This document shows positions 35,421 to 46,290 of a stretch of 64,000 bases of DNA, piece by piece. The translations under genes were made by a program, and so were the position numbers. Position 1 is the stretch's first letter; each line of letters begins with the position of its first letter. The DNA comes from Cycas panzhihuaensis (Eukaryota; Cycadophyta). The stretch spans positions 151,287,741-151,351,740 of the forward strand of contig CM041465.1 of the NCBI GenBank assembly GCA_023213395.1, given 5' to 3'. Below the pieces are notes generated by a model. It was not told the origin of the DNA, ran no database searches, and worked only from the letters and a program-made list of their open reading frames with translations.

Positions 35421-35490
35421 AATCTCCAACAAATCATTTTGATCTTAAGAAAGTCCTCTATAGCAACCTTATCTATTTCCTTACTCTTTT

Positions 35491-36432
35491 TTAGATTTAG
35501 CTTCAATTAGGTAATTTCTTCACTTAATGCTTCTATTCAAGATGTTTTAACCTTCTTTGTTATGGCCTTACATGATTTTTTTACCTATGATTATCTAATT
35601 TCATCAAGTAACATTTTTAACATTCCTTCATGGTTCCTAATTTCTTCTAAATCCATTTGTTTATCAAATTCTAATGCTAATGTTTTTTCCTATATATCCT
35701 CTTGGTTACTGCTTTAGAAAATCTATTAGCTAATATTGTAACCTACTCATAAAATAACTCTCCATAAGATAATCTAGTACCTATTTCCCATTGATTATAT
35801 TTCTAATGATGATTGCCATTCAACTTACAAAATCCAAGATAGACTCTCCCTACTATTACCTAACATCTCTTAATGCATAGATGATTGCCTCATTGCTTTA
35901 TAGTTTTTAAAATTTCTCTTAAAATTATTTTGTAGCTTGTCCTTATATCTTAGTGTCGGCATCTAATTCTTTATACCATATTAATGAAATTCCCCTCAAG
36001 ATACAAGAAAACATTCATTTAATATTCACCTTCCCTATGTTTTTTCTTAATTTTATCATGTTTTCAATAAATACAAATGCCCTATTGCATATGTTATTCT
36101 ATAGAAGATTAAGTGATTAAAGACACCATTATAGTAGCTCATTGAGTGTGAGGAGGCTGCATCTTAGGAAGAGTATTATGATGAGGCATACTTGTAATTA
36201 TTACATTGATAGATTATAATAGTAGGCTTGCTTTTAATATTACCCCTATCTTTTCATTAGTTTTAAATTATGGATTATTATATGATATCTTTAGTTGTAT
36301 TATTACTTCCAACCTTGGAACTTAAATTACCAATGATGTTTATATTAAGAATGTGTCATTTCTCGATTTTGGAAATGTATCAAATAATTCCCTAGTAAAA
36401 TAACTCTTCCATATTACCATATGGCCTTCCTT
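35491..36432 (-). pseudogene. Gypsy-like gag, central part (minus)
   Basis: Minus-strand segments such as F-x-EKF-x-KL-x-S-x-EAIIYALRDVR and GESILDFVS resemble the plus-strand gag near 62540-62640 (FLDRFQRLRDPLAIFQALEE, GESVSDFHGR). This is the capsid-like retrotransposon gag domain. It is interrupted on the right by the LTR element at 36433 and on the left by the LINE. Confidence 0.58.
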
Positions 36433-36661
36433 TGTTGGAATATTAATGCACATTTGTTTTGTCCCACATGTAAGTGGGTCCCACTCTCTCTATATTGACA
36501 TGTATTATAAATACACAACATTGTGTATCATATTGTATAGATTGTAATTATGTAGTAATGATGTTTTGTTAATATAATAGAGGTACCTTAAGGGTACCGT
36601 TTGATCCTAGAGGTGTTTGTTCTGTTTGCAAATATTTTATTGCAAGTTCTATTTTCCAACA
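36433..36661 (+). repeat. 5' LTR of the outer gag-only element
   Basis: Starts TGTTGGAATATTAATGCACA and ends CTATTTTCCAACA. It contains TATAAATACACAAC as a likely TATA region near 36508. Confidence 0.9.
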
Positions 36662-36673
36662 TGGTATCAGAGC
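36662..36673 (+). promoter_or_regulatory. Primer binding site (tRNA-iMet), outer element
   Basis: An exact TGGTATCAGAGC directly after the LTR. Confidence 0.9.
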
Positions 36674-37986
36674 ACCTAGGTTGAAGTGAGCTTGAGTGAC
36701 ATGAAGCATTGGTTGGTGAAACCCTAATTCTAGCGTGTGTGGAGATGGCTCTGTAGAGTTGTTCATGCCTGTTCCCATTTGACGATGCTATTTGTATGTC
36801 CCAGAGATATTAGCCCTCGGTTGAGCTGTAAAAGAATACAAACCCTAGCAAAGCTATTACACAGCCATGAATCATTAATACAGCAATAAAACAAAGGTAT
36901 ACTTAGCATATTTAATCTCCTGTGGATAATTTTAGGGTTTAAATATATGTTGATCATATGAATGTATATCATCCCATCTATGGAATAAAGTGACATTAGT
37001 ATTGTATTGGGTGATGATTGCATTATTACAGTTGTTAAATCTTGTATTTGATATCGTAGTGATATGTTGAAGCATGTGTTTAATGATATTTAATCGGTTG
37101 TATTCTCTCTTCTCCATCTGAGTGATAATTAAGCTACCCTGCCTTATGATTTCCTTCAGCCCATCAGATATATCAGTTGTTGTTAATCCCATTGATATAT
37201 TGATATACTATGTAATATCAAGAAATTACATAGATAATATATATCCTCACTGCGTCTCCTGTGTATGGCATTTACTCGCATCTACAGCCATAGTTTCTCT
37301 GTCAATTATATGTTGATATTGGTGTCACCCTATTGTGCATCCGCTAGTTCATGTTTGTATATATTTGTACCGATGTTTTGTATATATGTATGCTGTCGTG
37401 GATGATGAATTTGTGTTGCCATAGATTTATGTTTAATTTTCATCATCCATGAGTGATGAATATATTGTGTCCCATTTGAATATGTGATCTCCACCATCTA
37501 TGTTAATGATTTATAGTCACAGTTCACCTATATTGATTGCACAACCATTCATATTTTTTCCATATTTAATTTTTATGCAGTCGACTTTATGTGTATTTTA
37601 ATGCTGTCGTAGTCGTCACTTGAAATCGTCCCTTATATACTTTGTTTTGATTTGTATTAAGCCACCCTTTATTAAAGATAGTCACTCATCTAGTCATACA
37701 CATGATATAAATGCATGATACATCCTCACCCTTGTTGCACTTGCAGTCATTCCATACTATGTCGCCCTCACGTGATTGTGTTACAGTTGCTAGTGATATT
37801 TGTAGCTTATCATTGATATTTGATCAATGGCGTTACCATTTTAATATCTACAATTACCTATGTTCAATGTAAAGTGTCATTTTCAAAGTCATAGCTCATA
37901 TAATATTCAATTCGCTTTATTATTAAATTCAACGTCAATGTTAAAGTCGACCATCATTAAAATATTTTATTGCCATTCACCTGTGA

Positions 37987-38049
<63 letters not shown>

Positions 38050-39332
38050 CCCATTAATGCATTTCTGATGTAGACCTAATATACTTGCAAGTTTGTTTTT
38101 TAGCCATTTACATTGATTTATATTTGGCAATTGCCCCTTTTATTTTATTTTTAGCATTTGATATTTGATATACTCCATTATTTTTGGCATTTTTCACCTT
38201 TGATATTTATAAGGATCTTTGATACTTTAACATTTAATTTTTCATTTGATCAAAGTCACCTTATATTAAGGTTATCATTTATGAAGCCCTTTTGATAAAG
38301 ATAATCTACCCTTGAGTGTCATATTGGATCACCTATTAGTATGGAGTCTTTGCAATTAAGATTATGGTGATATGATGGGTGATTGATGATGTGGCAAAGA
38401 GTTCTTTGCATAACAAGGTTGCTTGTTGATATATGAGGCTATGGGCTATTGGTTACTTTGAGGTGATTAAATACTCTTTGTATGCAAGCATATGAGAGAG
38501 TATTAGTGGCAAGATAAGTGACATGAGATGAAGTTTGAGGCTTCTTATTATTCTTTTGAATGTGATTGTATGAGAATACTTTGATAATATGAGGTATTGA
38601 TGAGGTGACTATTGAGGCTTTCTCGCATGTATTGTATATGGGAGAGTACTTTTGCAATATGAGACAACATTAATTCATGTCAATTATGATTGTTTAATGA
38701 TAGTTTGAGTGCTTTCTTACATATGTTTGTATGAGAGAGATATTGTGACGTAATGTGGTGATGAAGTGATAATGCATGTGACATATAACAATTAAGTGCT
38801 CTGTGGAATGTGATTTACGTGAAGGGACTTTATGGGCATAATGAAGCTAATTTGAGGGCAAGAAAGATAATGATTTGACGCAATGAGATGCTTGTTACAT
38901 GCGAGGTTACATGACAAGATTGGGCAATTATTGGACATGTTTTGAGGATAAGATTAGGGATGTTTGATGATGTGTTCTAGTTGATTGAATAGGCAAAGAA
39001 TGATGAGTTTTTTTTTATTGATGATACCTAAGTTGCAGGAAAGCAAAATTGTTGAATAGTGTAATGGCATGAGTTGTGTTTTTTGGGCAATCAAGTGAAG
39101 TGTGTGTCTTGATAGCAACATAGGCCATATATAATTATTGTGAGATTTATGAGGCATTGGTTTGGTGAAGTGAGTGTTTGGATTCTATGTAACTGTTTGG
39201 CGATATGTGAAATGGATAAGGCAATGATGTGAGAGATATGAGACATGAGAAATTTTATTAAGAGTGATCAATAGGTAAGTTACGAATGATAAGTGAGTTT
39301 GTTGATTAAAAAATTGGAGGTGGTATGAGGAA
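36674..39332 (+). other. Leader of the outer gag-only element
   Basis: About 2.7 kb without a credible gene. The second half (about 38440-39310) resembles the inner element's leader at 40500-41300. The first half resembles Copia-B's interior in places. Short open frames on both strands lack domains. Holds a (TA)n run. Confidence 0.6.
37989..38047. repeat. (TA)n microsatellite
   Basis: About 29 uninterrupted TA units. Confidence 0.95.
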
Positions 39333-39661
39333 ATGGCATTTACAAACATGGAGGAGAATGATGTGGTCATGTATGTTCCTAAAACAAATGAATACTACTT
39401 AAGGGATTTGTTTCTTCTAATACCTAAGTGTAATGGTGAAGACTACTTCTTTTGGACAATTAAAATGAGATGCCTTTTCATAGCTAGAGGTTTGTGGAAG
39501 ATTGTTACTGATGAATATGATATCTCTAAGGATGAAGAAGAAAAGGAAATACTTGAGAAGAAAGATAGAAAGGCATTCATTATGATTTGTGCTACATTCA
39601 ACGAGGTTGATCTTCCTTCCAAATACCATTTTGTCATTCCTATGATTCTACATGTAAGTAC
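39333..39661 (+). pseudogene. Gag of the outer element, N-terminal part
   Basis: Open from ATG 39333 (or ATG 39348, where similarity to the inner copy begins) to the insertion point at 39661, with no stop. Motifs: NGEDYFFWTIKMRCLFIARG, an acidic Lys/Glu stretch, and DRKAFIMICATFNEVDLPSK. This is the pattern of copia-type gag (UBN2-like). The next 91 bp of the 139-codon open frame belong to the inserted LTR. Gag resumes at 42674. Confidence 0.75.
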
Positions 39662-39884
39662 TGTTGGAATATTAATGCACATTTGTTTTGTCCCACATGC
39701 AAGTGGGTTCCACTCTCACTATATTGACATATATTATAAATATACAACATAGTGTATCATATCAAATGATGTTGTAACGATGTTTTGTTAATATAATGGA
39801 GGTACCTTAAGGGTATCGTTCGATCTTGTGGAGGTGTGTTTGTTTCTATTTATGATTATCTTATTACAGGTTCTATTTTCAACA
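39662..39884 (+). repeat. 5' LTR of the inner gag-only element
   Basis: A 223-bp LTR, nearly the same as 42451-42673 and followed by an exact primer site. Confidence 0.92.
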
Positions 39885-41344
39885 TGGTATCAGAGCACCT
39901 AGGTTGAGAGAGGTGTTTTTGTTCGGTATTAGAGCAGTGATTTGGGAGGTGCCATAATGTTGAAATTTCTAAAAGGTAATAGCAAAATTAAGATGAAATA
40001 GCTTGTTCTGTAAAATTTGAGTGGTCACACTATAGATTTTCGGCTGAAAATGTGAAAATTGCAGCAAAATTAATTTCAGCCTGCATTTTTTCCATCACCG
40101 TATTTTTGGGACAAATCTACAACCTCAATTTCAAAGAGCCATAACTTTAGCTACAGGTATCTAAATGACCTCAATTCTTCTTTTATTCTGTGCGTTTTTT
40201 AATTTTCTATCTAATGAAAGTGGTTTAAGGTTCATCAAATTTCAGAATAAAATGTTATGAGTAATTTATTAGAAGGTACTATTACAGCCCCTAAAAACCC
40301 TAATTATGAAATTCTTAAAAGGAGTATAACTTTTGATCTGGATATCAGAATTCAATTTTGTCTAAACCATTGGAATTGTATTTCAGAGGCCATCATTTCC
40401 ATCTATATTTTATGTATTTTTTAGCTATACTTTTTTTTAGAAATAAGTTTTTGAGAATTTAAGGGTTTTATATTGATATGGTGACATGAATGAGGTAATG
40501 GTAATGAAGTGATTATTTGACACTCTCTTATATATGTTGTGCATGGGAGAGTATTATTACAAGTGAGATGATATTAAGTTATGTTGATGTGAATGCATTT
40601 GGCACTCTATTGGTGATTTGAAGTGCATGATGGTGATTGTTTAATGGAAAATTAAGTACCTTCTTACATGTGTTCATATGAGAGAGCTATTGTGATGATG
40701 ACATAGTATGGGAATGAAGCAATAGTGCATGTGTTTGCATGAATGAGTTGGATGGCATATGGTGATTTAGTGCTCCTTGGAATGTGATTTATGTAAAGGG
40801 ACTTTATGGGCATGATAAGACTAATTTGAGGGCAAGAAAGATAGTGGTATGAGGCGATGAGATGCATGTTGCATGTGAGGTTAACATGACAAGATTGGGC
40901 AATTATTGGGCATGTTTTGAGGATGAGATTAGGGATGTTTGATGATGTGTTCTAATTGATTGAATGGGCAAAGAAGGATGAGTTTCTTTTATTGAAGATA
41001 CCTGAGTTATAGGGAAACAAACTTTGTTGAGTGGTGTTGTGGCATGAGTTATGTTTTGGGCAATTAAGTGAAGTGTGATGTGTCTTGGCGATTTAATGGT
41101 GACATGAGATATGCATGATTCCTGTGAGATGTATGTGGTATAAGATTTGATTCTATGGTGGAGAAAGTGCTTCAGATATTCTTTGCATGTGACTATTTGG
41201 CAATATGTGAGATGCATAAGGCAATGATGTAATGATGAAGTCAGTGATATGAGGGACATGAGACATAAGAAAGTTTGTTCATATTGATGGGTGAATTTGT
41301 TGATTGAAAAAGGGACAGTGTGTCAGAAAATAGCATTTACAATC
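39885..41344 (+). other. Leader of the inner gag-only element
   Basis: The primer site and about 1.45 kb of leader with no convincing coding sequence. A second primer-like GGTATTAGAGCAG lies at 39925. The first half differs from the outer element's leader; the second half is shared. Confidence 0.6.
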
Positions 41345-42427
41345 ATGGAGGATAATGATATGGTTATGTATGTTCCTGAAACAAATGAATACTACCTAAG
41401 GCATTAGTTTCTTCGAGTACCTAAGTGTAATGGTGAAGACTACTTCTTTTGGACAATTAAAATGAGATGTTTATTCATAGCTAGAGATTTGTAGAAGATT
41501 GTTACTGATGAATATGATATCCTTAAAGATGAAGAAGAAAAGGAAATGCTTGAGAAGAAAGATAGAAAAGCATTCATTATAATTCATGCTGCATTCAATG
41601 AGGTTGATCTTCCTTCCAAATTCCATTTTGTCATTCATATGATTCTACATGCAAGTAATGCTAAAGAAGCTTGGGATTTTCTAAAGGAAGTATTTGAACA
41701 AACCCCTGAAGAGACACAATGAATGATTGAAAAAAAAATTAAGGCTAGTTATAGTACAGGTACAACGAATGAAGAAAGTATCATCAACACTGATGAGACA
41801 GCATGTCAAGATGAAGAATGTTTGAGTACTGACGAAACTTCTACTATTGAATGAATTGATGAGATTATAGATGAAGACATTGAAAGTGATGAATTGATTT
41901 CAAGGGAGATTTAATATAAATCCGATGGTTCTATAAAGGATGAGTCTTATATTGATGATATTCCTACTTTGAGTATTGATTCAAGTTTGAATGATATTTC
42001 TTCTTTGAGCATTGTTTCAAGTTCAAAGAGTATGCAAATTGATCAAGACTCCACTTCTAAGGTTGAAGAAATCATTGTTGTACATAGTGTTCAAGAGTTT
42101 ATACAAGATAATGATGACAGGCAAGTTGTGATTGAAGATGGTTATTTACAGGATCTACATCATAATAAGACTAGACCAGGTACAATGAATAATCATGATT
42201 TTCACTTGCTAGAGCCACTACATCAACATCATCACTACAGGATTGAAGACAAAAATCAAGTTAAGGACATCATTCTACAAAGATATCAGTATATAATTGA
42301 AGACACAAATCAAGATGAAGACATCATTCTACAGCAAAGACATCACTACAAGTTTGAAGACAAGGATCAAGTTGAAGACATCATTTTCAAGACACTTCCA
42401 AGGACAAGGCGTTACAAGTACAAATGA
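41345..42427 (+). pseudogene. Gag of the inner element with repeated C-terminus
   Basis: One frame of 361 codons from ATG 41345 (MEDNDMVMYVPETNEYYL) to the stop at 42425, broken by a handful of nonsense codons and no frameshift; the last 152 codons (41969-42424) are open. The N-terminal third is a copia-type gag (NGEDYFFWTIKMRCLFIARD, DLPSKFHFVIHMILHASNAK, EAWDFLKEVFEQTPEET). The middle is acidic and Ser-rich. The C-terminus (about 42226-42395) has three degenerate repeats of about 20-24 residues built around Y-x-x-EDxxQxxDIIL, then the basic KTLPRTRRYKYK. There is no zinc knuckle, which is unusual for copia gag. It would encode a particle protein only. Confidence 0.8.
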
Positions 42428-42441
42428 TCCAAATGTGCATT

Positions 42442-42673
42442 AAGGGGGAGTGTGGGAATATTAATGCACATTTATTTTGTCCCACATGCAAGTGGGTTCC
42501 ACTCTCACTATATTGATATATATTATAAATATACAATATAGTGTATCATATCAAATGATGTTATAACGATGTTTTGTTAATATAATGAAGGTACCTTAAG
42601 GTATTGTTTGATCATGTAGAGGTGTGTTTGTTTCTGTTTGTGATTATCATATTACAGGTTCTATTTTCCAACA
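42442..42673 (+). repeat. Purine tract and 3' LTR of the inner element
   Basis: AAGGGGGAG followed by TGTGGGAATATTAATG (one mismatch to the family start TGTTGG), ending CCAACA at 42673. Confidence 0.9.
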
Positions 42674-42898
42674 AGTACTACTAAAAAAGCTTGGGATTTT
42701 CTAAGGGAAGTATTTAAACAAACTCTTGAAGAGACATAACAAACGATTGAAAAGATAATTAAGGTCAGTTATGGTTATGGTACAGGTACAATGAATGAAG
42801 AAAATATCAACAATACTAATGAAATGACATGTCAAGATGAAAAACATATGAGTACTAATGAAATTTCTACTGAACGTAAAGAAACAATGGTTGAATGC
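42674..42898 (+). pseudogene. Gag of the outer element, middle part
   Basis: Continues gag after AGTAC: KKAWDFLREVFKQTLEET, one stop, then acidic TMNEENINNTNEMTC, ending at the GC-rich insertion. Confidence 0.75.
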
Positions 42899-45452
42899 TG
42901 GATGCGCTGCTACGGGATAACTACCTAACTGATAGGTGTAAGGGAGAGTGAGTGGTGGAATGATGGAAGGTGGAACCTAAAAGGTGGGTAACTACCACGC
43001 ATAGCGCCCCGTACGCCGGAGCGCGAGTTCGGGATCTGTAATGTAGTGTGGCTACTATCGGGTGACCCTTCACCGCCTTGAATAAGAGATGAAGGTACGT
43101 AGGGCTAACCTGAGTTGACCTGGGAATAGGACCCTCCCACCCTTGGGTGGCGGAAGGGGAAGAGAAGGCCTAATGGAGACAGGCCAAGGGCAATCCTACA
43201 CAACCTAACCGGGTACACGAGTGAAGCTGGAAGCAAGGCACTCGTGTGGTCAAGGGGAGAAGAGGAAAGGTAGGGGAGAGAAGGGCTCCTACAATCTTTC
43301 CTATGAATGATAAAGATGCATGAAACAAGACAAAAGAATCGCAAGTAAGTACCAAACCAATTTTTCCCTTTAATCCTTCAATGTACTAATTACTACGAAA
43401 GAAATAAAAGGAAAAGAAAGGGTAGCGGAGGGGAACGAACGTGCACCTGGAGCGAAGGCGTGCGAGACGAAGTAACCTTCTCGAGGGGCGTCCAACCACT
43501 CCATGTGACGTCTTGGATGCGAGATATTGTATGACGAAGAGGGCTTCCTTACCTTCCCCGGAAAATCAAATGCAATACCAAGAAAGAAAGGAAGCACCAA
43601 CTAAGAAATGAAATAGCATGAAAACATAACGTATATGAAGGTGCTTACCGGTAGCTAGGCCCAGGCGATGCACTCCACGCTTCCCAAGTACTGCAAGAGC
43701 AATAGCGGTCTCTTTCTCTTCCAGAAGGAAGAGCACTAACATGCAACACAAAAACTCTAACAACATATGCCTAAATAACATAAGCGAGAATTTGAATATA
43801 CATGCGTTAGTGCTAATCCAACAATGAAAGTATCAAAAGAAAGTGACCAAAGTGAAAGTAAATGGTTGGGTAAGCCTCGGAGTGGCCTACCTCCCGCAAA
43901 TGATGCCCAAACCTCCCCCCAAGAGCCACGAGGCGTGAGGGAAAGTCAAGAGCGGTGGAAAATGGCAGAAAAAGGGGCAAAGAAAGGCCCAAGGGTACCC
44001 ACGGCGAACCGGGATGCTATGAAGAGCAAACTGGGTGACCCAGGAGAGAAAGGTGGAGCAAGAAACCAGCGGTTGGGACTTATGAGTGATGCCCAAACCC
44101 AAGCAAAGGCTCCAAATCAGCGCTGCAACTTGTGACAGCGCTAGTTTGGGCAACCAAAGGGAGCCTTCAAACCCTTGTTTGCAGGCCAAGGACAGCACGG
44201 GGGCGAGAGGGAGGTTTTGGGGGGCTAAGAGCCGCCTAGGGAGCGTGGAAGGTGGTACGGAATCCACCCAGCTCCTCTCCAAAACCTATGCAACCCCTCC
44301 ACACCACTGCCTTAGACAAAGACGCAGTAAGAAGCACAGGGAGAGTGGTATAACAGCCCCCAAAAGGGAGGACAACCAACTCTCAAGCAACAAGTAAGAG
44401 CAAATAGGCTGAAGCATGAATATCACGAGAAAACAAGCATAAAAACAAAGAATACCTGAAGAGAAGAGGCAAGGGATTTGCCTCAGTCAAAGCGTGGAGA
44501 AGGACTGATAAATCAGCCCAGATCTGAAGTAGAGCAGGTTTGAGGTCCTGCCGCAGAGGTGTGACAGGAAACACCTGCACTAAGGGCGCTTATGGACTAC
44601 CTGGACGAAGACCGGTTGGAAACCACTTTAAAGGAGCCCTCTCCAAGGCGTTTGAGGGGCTGGGAGAATGTCTCAGCTACGCCAAAAGAGAGTCTTTGTA
44701 TGAAGGGTGCAGTCCGATTGATGCAACAAGCAGAGAGAAGCGAGGCGGAGAGTGTTTCCTTGAGAGCAATTCCAAAAGTGAGCCAAAAAGATCCTTGAAA
44801 ATGAGCCAAAAAGGGCTTAAGTACTCAAGCAAAACCCTAAAGCGTGCGGTTATGGCGCCGCTGGAAGAGAAATAAAGAGCGAGCCACGTGGCGCAATAAA
44901 TGCGAAATTGCCACGGATTTTTAAAACAACTCGAGATTAAATCGTGGCCGGAACATTCGCATGTGAATATTCCGTGATCGCGAAAAATCCGTGAGACGCA
45001 CTAAAGTGAAAATGGGGCCCACCAACGGTCGGGTTGAGGCGGGGCGATAGAAAAGGCTAACATAACGCTAAAACACCCACCCGGGAGCAAACAAGCGAAC
45101 AAAACGGGTCCAAAGGAGCGAAAGTAGGGCTCGAGTAGGGTGGCAAGTTGACCAAACGATGATGAGTCATCACACGGGCGGAGGTGGCGCAAACCTAGTG
45201 GATCCTGGAGTGAGGAGGGCATATGCGGGAAGTAATGCTGTCACCAGGGTGCCACACTCGCTGGGAGTGTGCCCCTGCTATAGTCGTCATAGGCTAGCAT
45301 AGGTGTGGACGACTACGGGGCCGCCCACAAAGTCATACACATGCAGATACGCAAGCAAACATCCAGTAAAAGAAAGCGATGATAATGCGAGAGACATACC
45401 TGCACTTACCTAAGTCGGTGATTCTGTATCCATTCCCGGAAGCTGGGAAATA
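42899..45452. mobile_element. GC/CpG-rich insertion, possible solo LTR
   Basis: A 2.55-kb block with far more G+C and CpG than anything around it. It is bounded by a perfect AATGC duplication (42894-42898 and 45453-45457), which joins the outer gag cleanly when the block is removed. It begins TGGATGCG and ends GGGAAATA. TG at the start, a 5-bp duplication and no second terminal repeat fit a long solo LTR (with final CA mutated to TA), but this is inference. Inside are a G-box palindrome (44883-44892) and AAACCCTAA (44832-44840). Four GGTAAG/GGTAT-like donor motifs lie on the minus strand (complement of CTTACC at 43548, 43643 and 45406, and of ATACC at 45397). Several open frames (for example 43887-44282 minus, 43824-44135 plus) carry no known domain. 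Confidence 0.6.
44883..44892. promoter_or_regulatory. G-box palindrome GCCACGTGGC
   Basis: A perfect 10-bp palindrome with a CACGTG core, the bZIP/bHLH binding site of plant promoters, about 45 bp from a telo-box-like AAACCCTAA (44832-44840). Plausible promoter region of the GC-rich insertion; activity is unknown. Confidence 0.5.
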
Positions 45453-46061
45453 AATGCATTGATGAGACTATAACTACTGATGAAGACATTAAAAGTGATG
45501 AATCGATAAAGGTTTATTTAGATGACACTATTATTTCAAGAGAAATTGAATATGAATTTGATGGTCCTATAGAAGATGAGTCTCGGATTGATTCAGGTCT
45601 AAATAATGTTCCTTTTTTAGTATTAATCCAAGTTCAAAGAGCATACGAGTTGATCAAGATCTCATTCCAAGGATTAAAGAAATCACTATTGTATATGGTG
45701 ATTAAGAGTTTATACAGGATAATGATGACAGGCAAGTTGTGATTGAAGATGGTTACTTACAAGATCTTCATCAAAATTAGATTAGACTAGCCACAATAAA
45801 GAATCAAGATTTGCACTTACTAGAGCATCTACATCAATGTCATCGCTACAGAATTGAAGATGGAAATCAAGCTGAGGATATCATCTTACAAAGGCATCAG
45901 TACAGAATTGAAGATGAAAATCAAGATGAAGACATCATTCTATAGCAAATACATCACTACAAAATTGAAGACAAGGATCAAGTTGAAGACATTATTTTCA
46001 AGACATTTCCAAGGACAAGACGTTGCAAATACAAATGACCCAAATGTGCATTAAGAAGTAG
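45453..46061 (+). pseudogene. Gag of the outer element, C-terminal part
   Basis: Resumes with IDETITTDEDIKSDE and REIEYEFDGPIEDES, then loses frame near 45610 relative to the inner copy. The repeated C-terminus is still visible in another frame (about 45845-46037: RYRIEDGNQAEDIIL and two more units, then KTFPRTRRCKYK). A decayed purine tract AAGAAGTAG (46053-46061) precedes the 3' LTR. Confidence 0.75.
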
Positions 46062-46290
46062 TGTTGGAATATTAATGCACATTTGTTTTGTCCCACATAC
46101 AAGTGGATCCCACTCTCTCTATATTGACATGTATTATAAATACACAACATTGTGTATCATATTGTATCGATTGTAATTATATAGTAATGATGTTTTCTTA
46201 ATATAATGGAGGTACCTTAAGGGTACCATTCAATCTTGGAGGTGTTTGTTCTATTTGCGAATATTTTATTGCAGGTTCTATTTTCCAACA
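46062..46290 (+). repeat. 3' LTR of the outer gag-only element
   Basis: A 229-bp partner of 36433-36661, starting TGTTGGAATATT and ending CCAACA. Confidence 0.9.

Larger units (their letters stand above)
32364..35472 (-). mobile_element. L1-type plant LINE (minus, 5'-truncated)
   Basis: A 3.1-kb LINE flanked by an 18-bp target duplication CTATTTCCTTACTCTTTT (32346-32363 and 35473-35490). The 3' end is on the left, with a short A-rich tail (complement of CTTTCTTTTTT) and a terminal sequence similar to the 3' end of the LINE at 18518-23804. It starts inside the reverse transcriptase, so endonuclease and ORF1 are missing through 5' truncation. It lies in a gypsy-like gag of the same orientation. 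Confidence 0.9.
39662..42673 (+). mobile_element. Gag-only LTR element (TR-GAG-like), inner copy
   Basis: A complete 3.0-kb element: LTRs 39662-39884 and 42451-42673, primer site TGGTATCAGAGC at 39885, purine tract AAGGGGGAG at 42442-42450, and a perfect target duplication AGTAC (39657-39661 and 42674-42678). It sits in the gag of an older copy of its own family. One gag frame (41345-42427) fills the 3' third and stops just before the purine tract, so there is no room for pol. Confidence 0.92.
36433..46290 (+). mobile_element. Gag-only LTR element (TR-GAG-like), outer copy
   Basis: LTRs of 229 bp at 36433-36661 and 46062-46290 share a sub-variant (ACATTGTGTATCATATTGTAT) not found in the inner pair, so they belong together. 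Flanks TCCTT (36428-36432) and TCCTC (46291-46295) fit a 5-bp target duplication. The primer site TGGTATCAGAGC is at 36662-36673. The interior has a long leader and one gag frame but no protease, integrase or polymerase. It is interrupted by an inner copy of the same family (39662-42673) and by a GC-rich insertion (42899-45452). Without these it would be about 4.3 kb. It must rely on an autonomous relative. It interrupts a minus-strand gypsy-like gag. Confidence 0.85.

Noticed and set aside
37860-38057. 65-codon frame ending in Tyr-Ile repeats
   Set aside because: A by-product of the (TA)n run.
43887-44282. 131-codon minus-strand frame in the GC-rich insertion as a protein gene
   Set aside because: High GC alone yields long frames on both strands there; no domain or homology was recognised.
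42899-45452. Contamination by bacterial or organelle DNA as explanation of the GC-rich block
   Set aside because: A perfect AATGC target duplication joins it to the interrupted gag, so it is a genuine insertion; no organelle gene was recognised in it.
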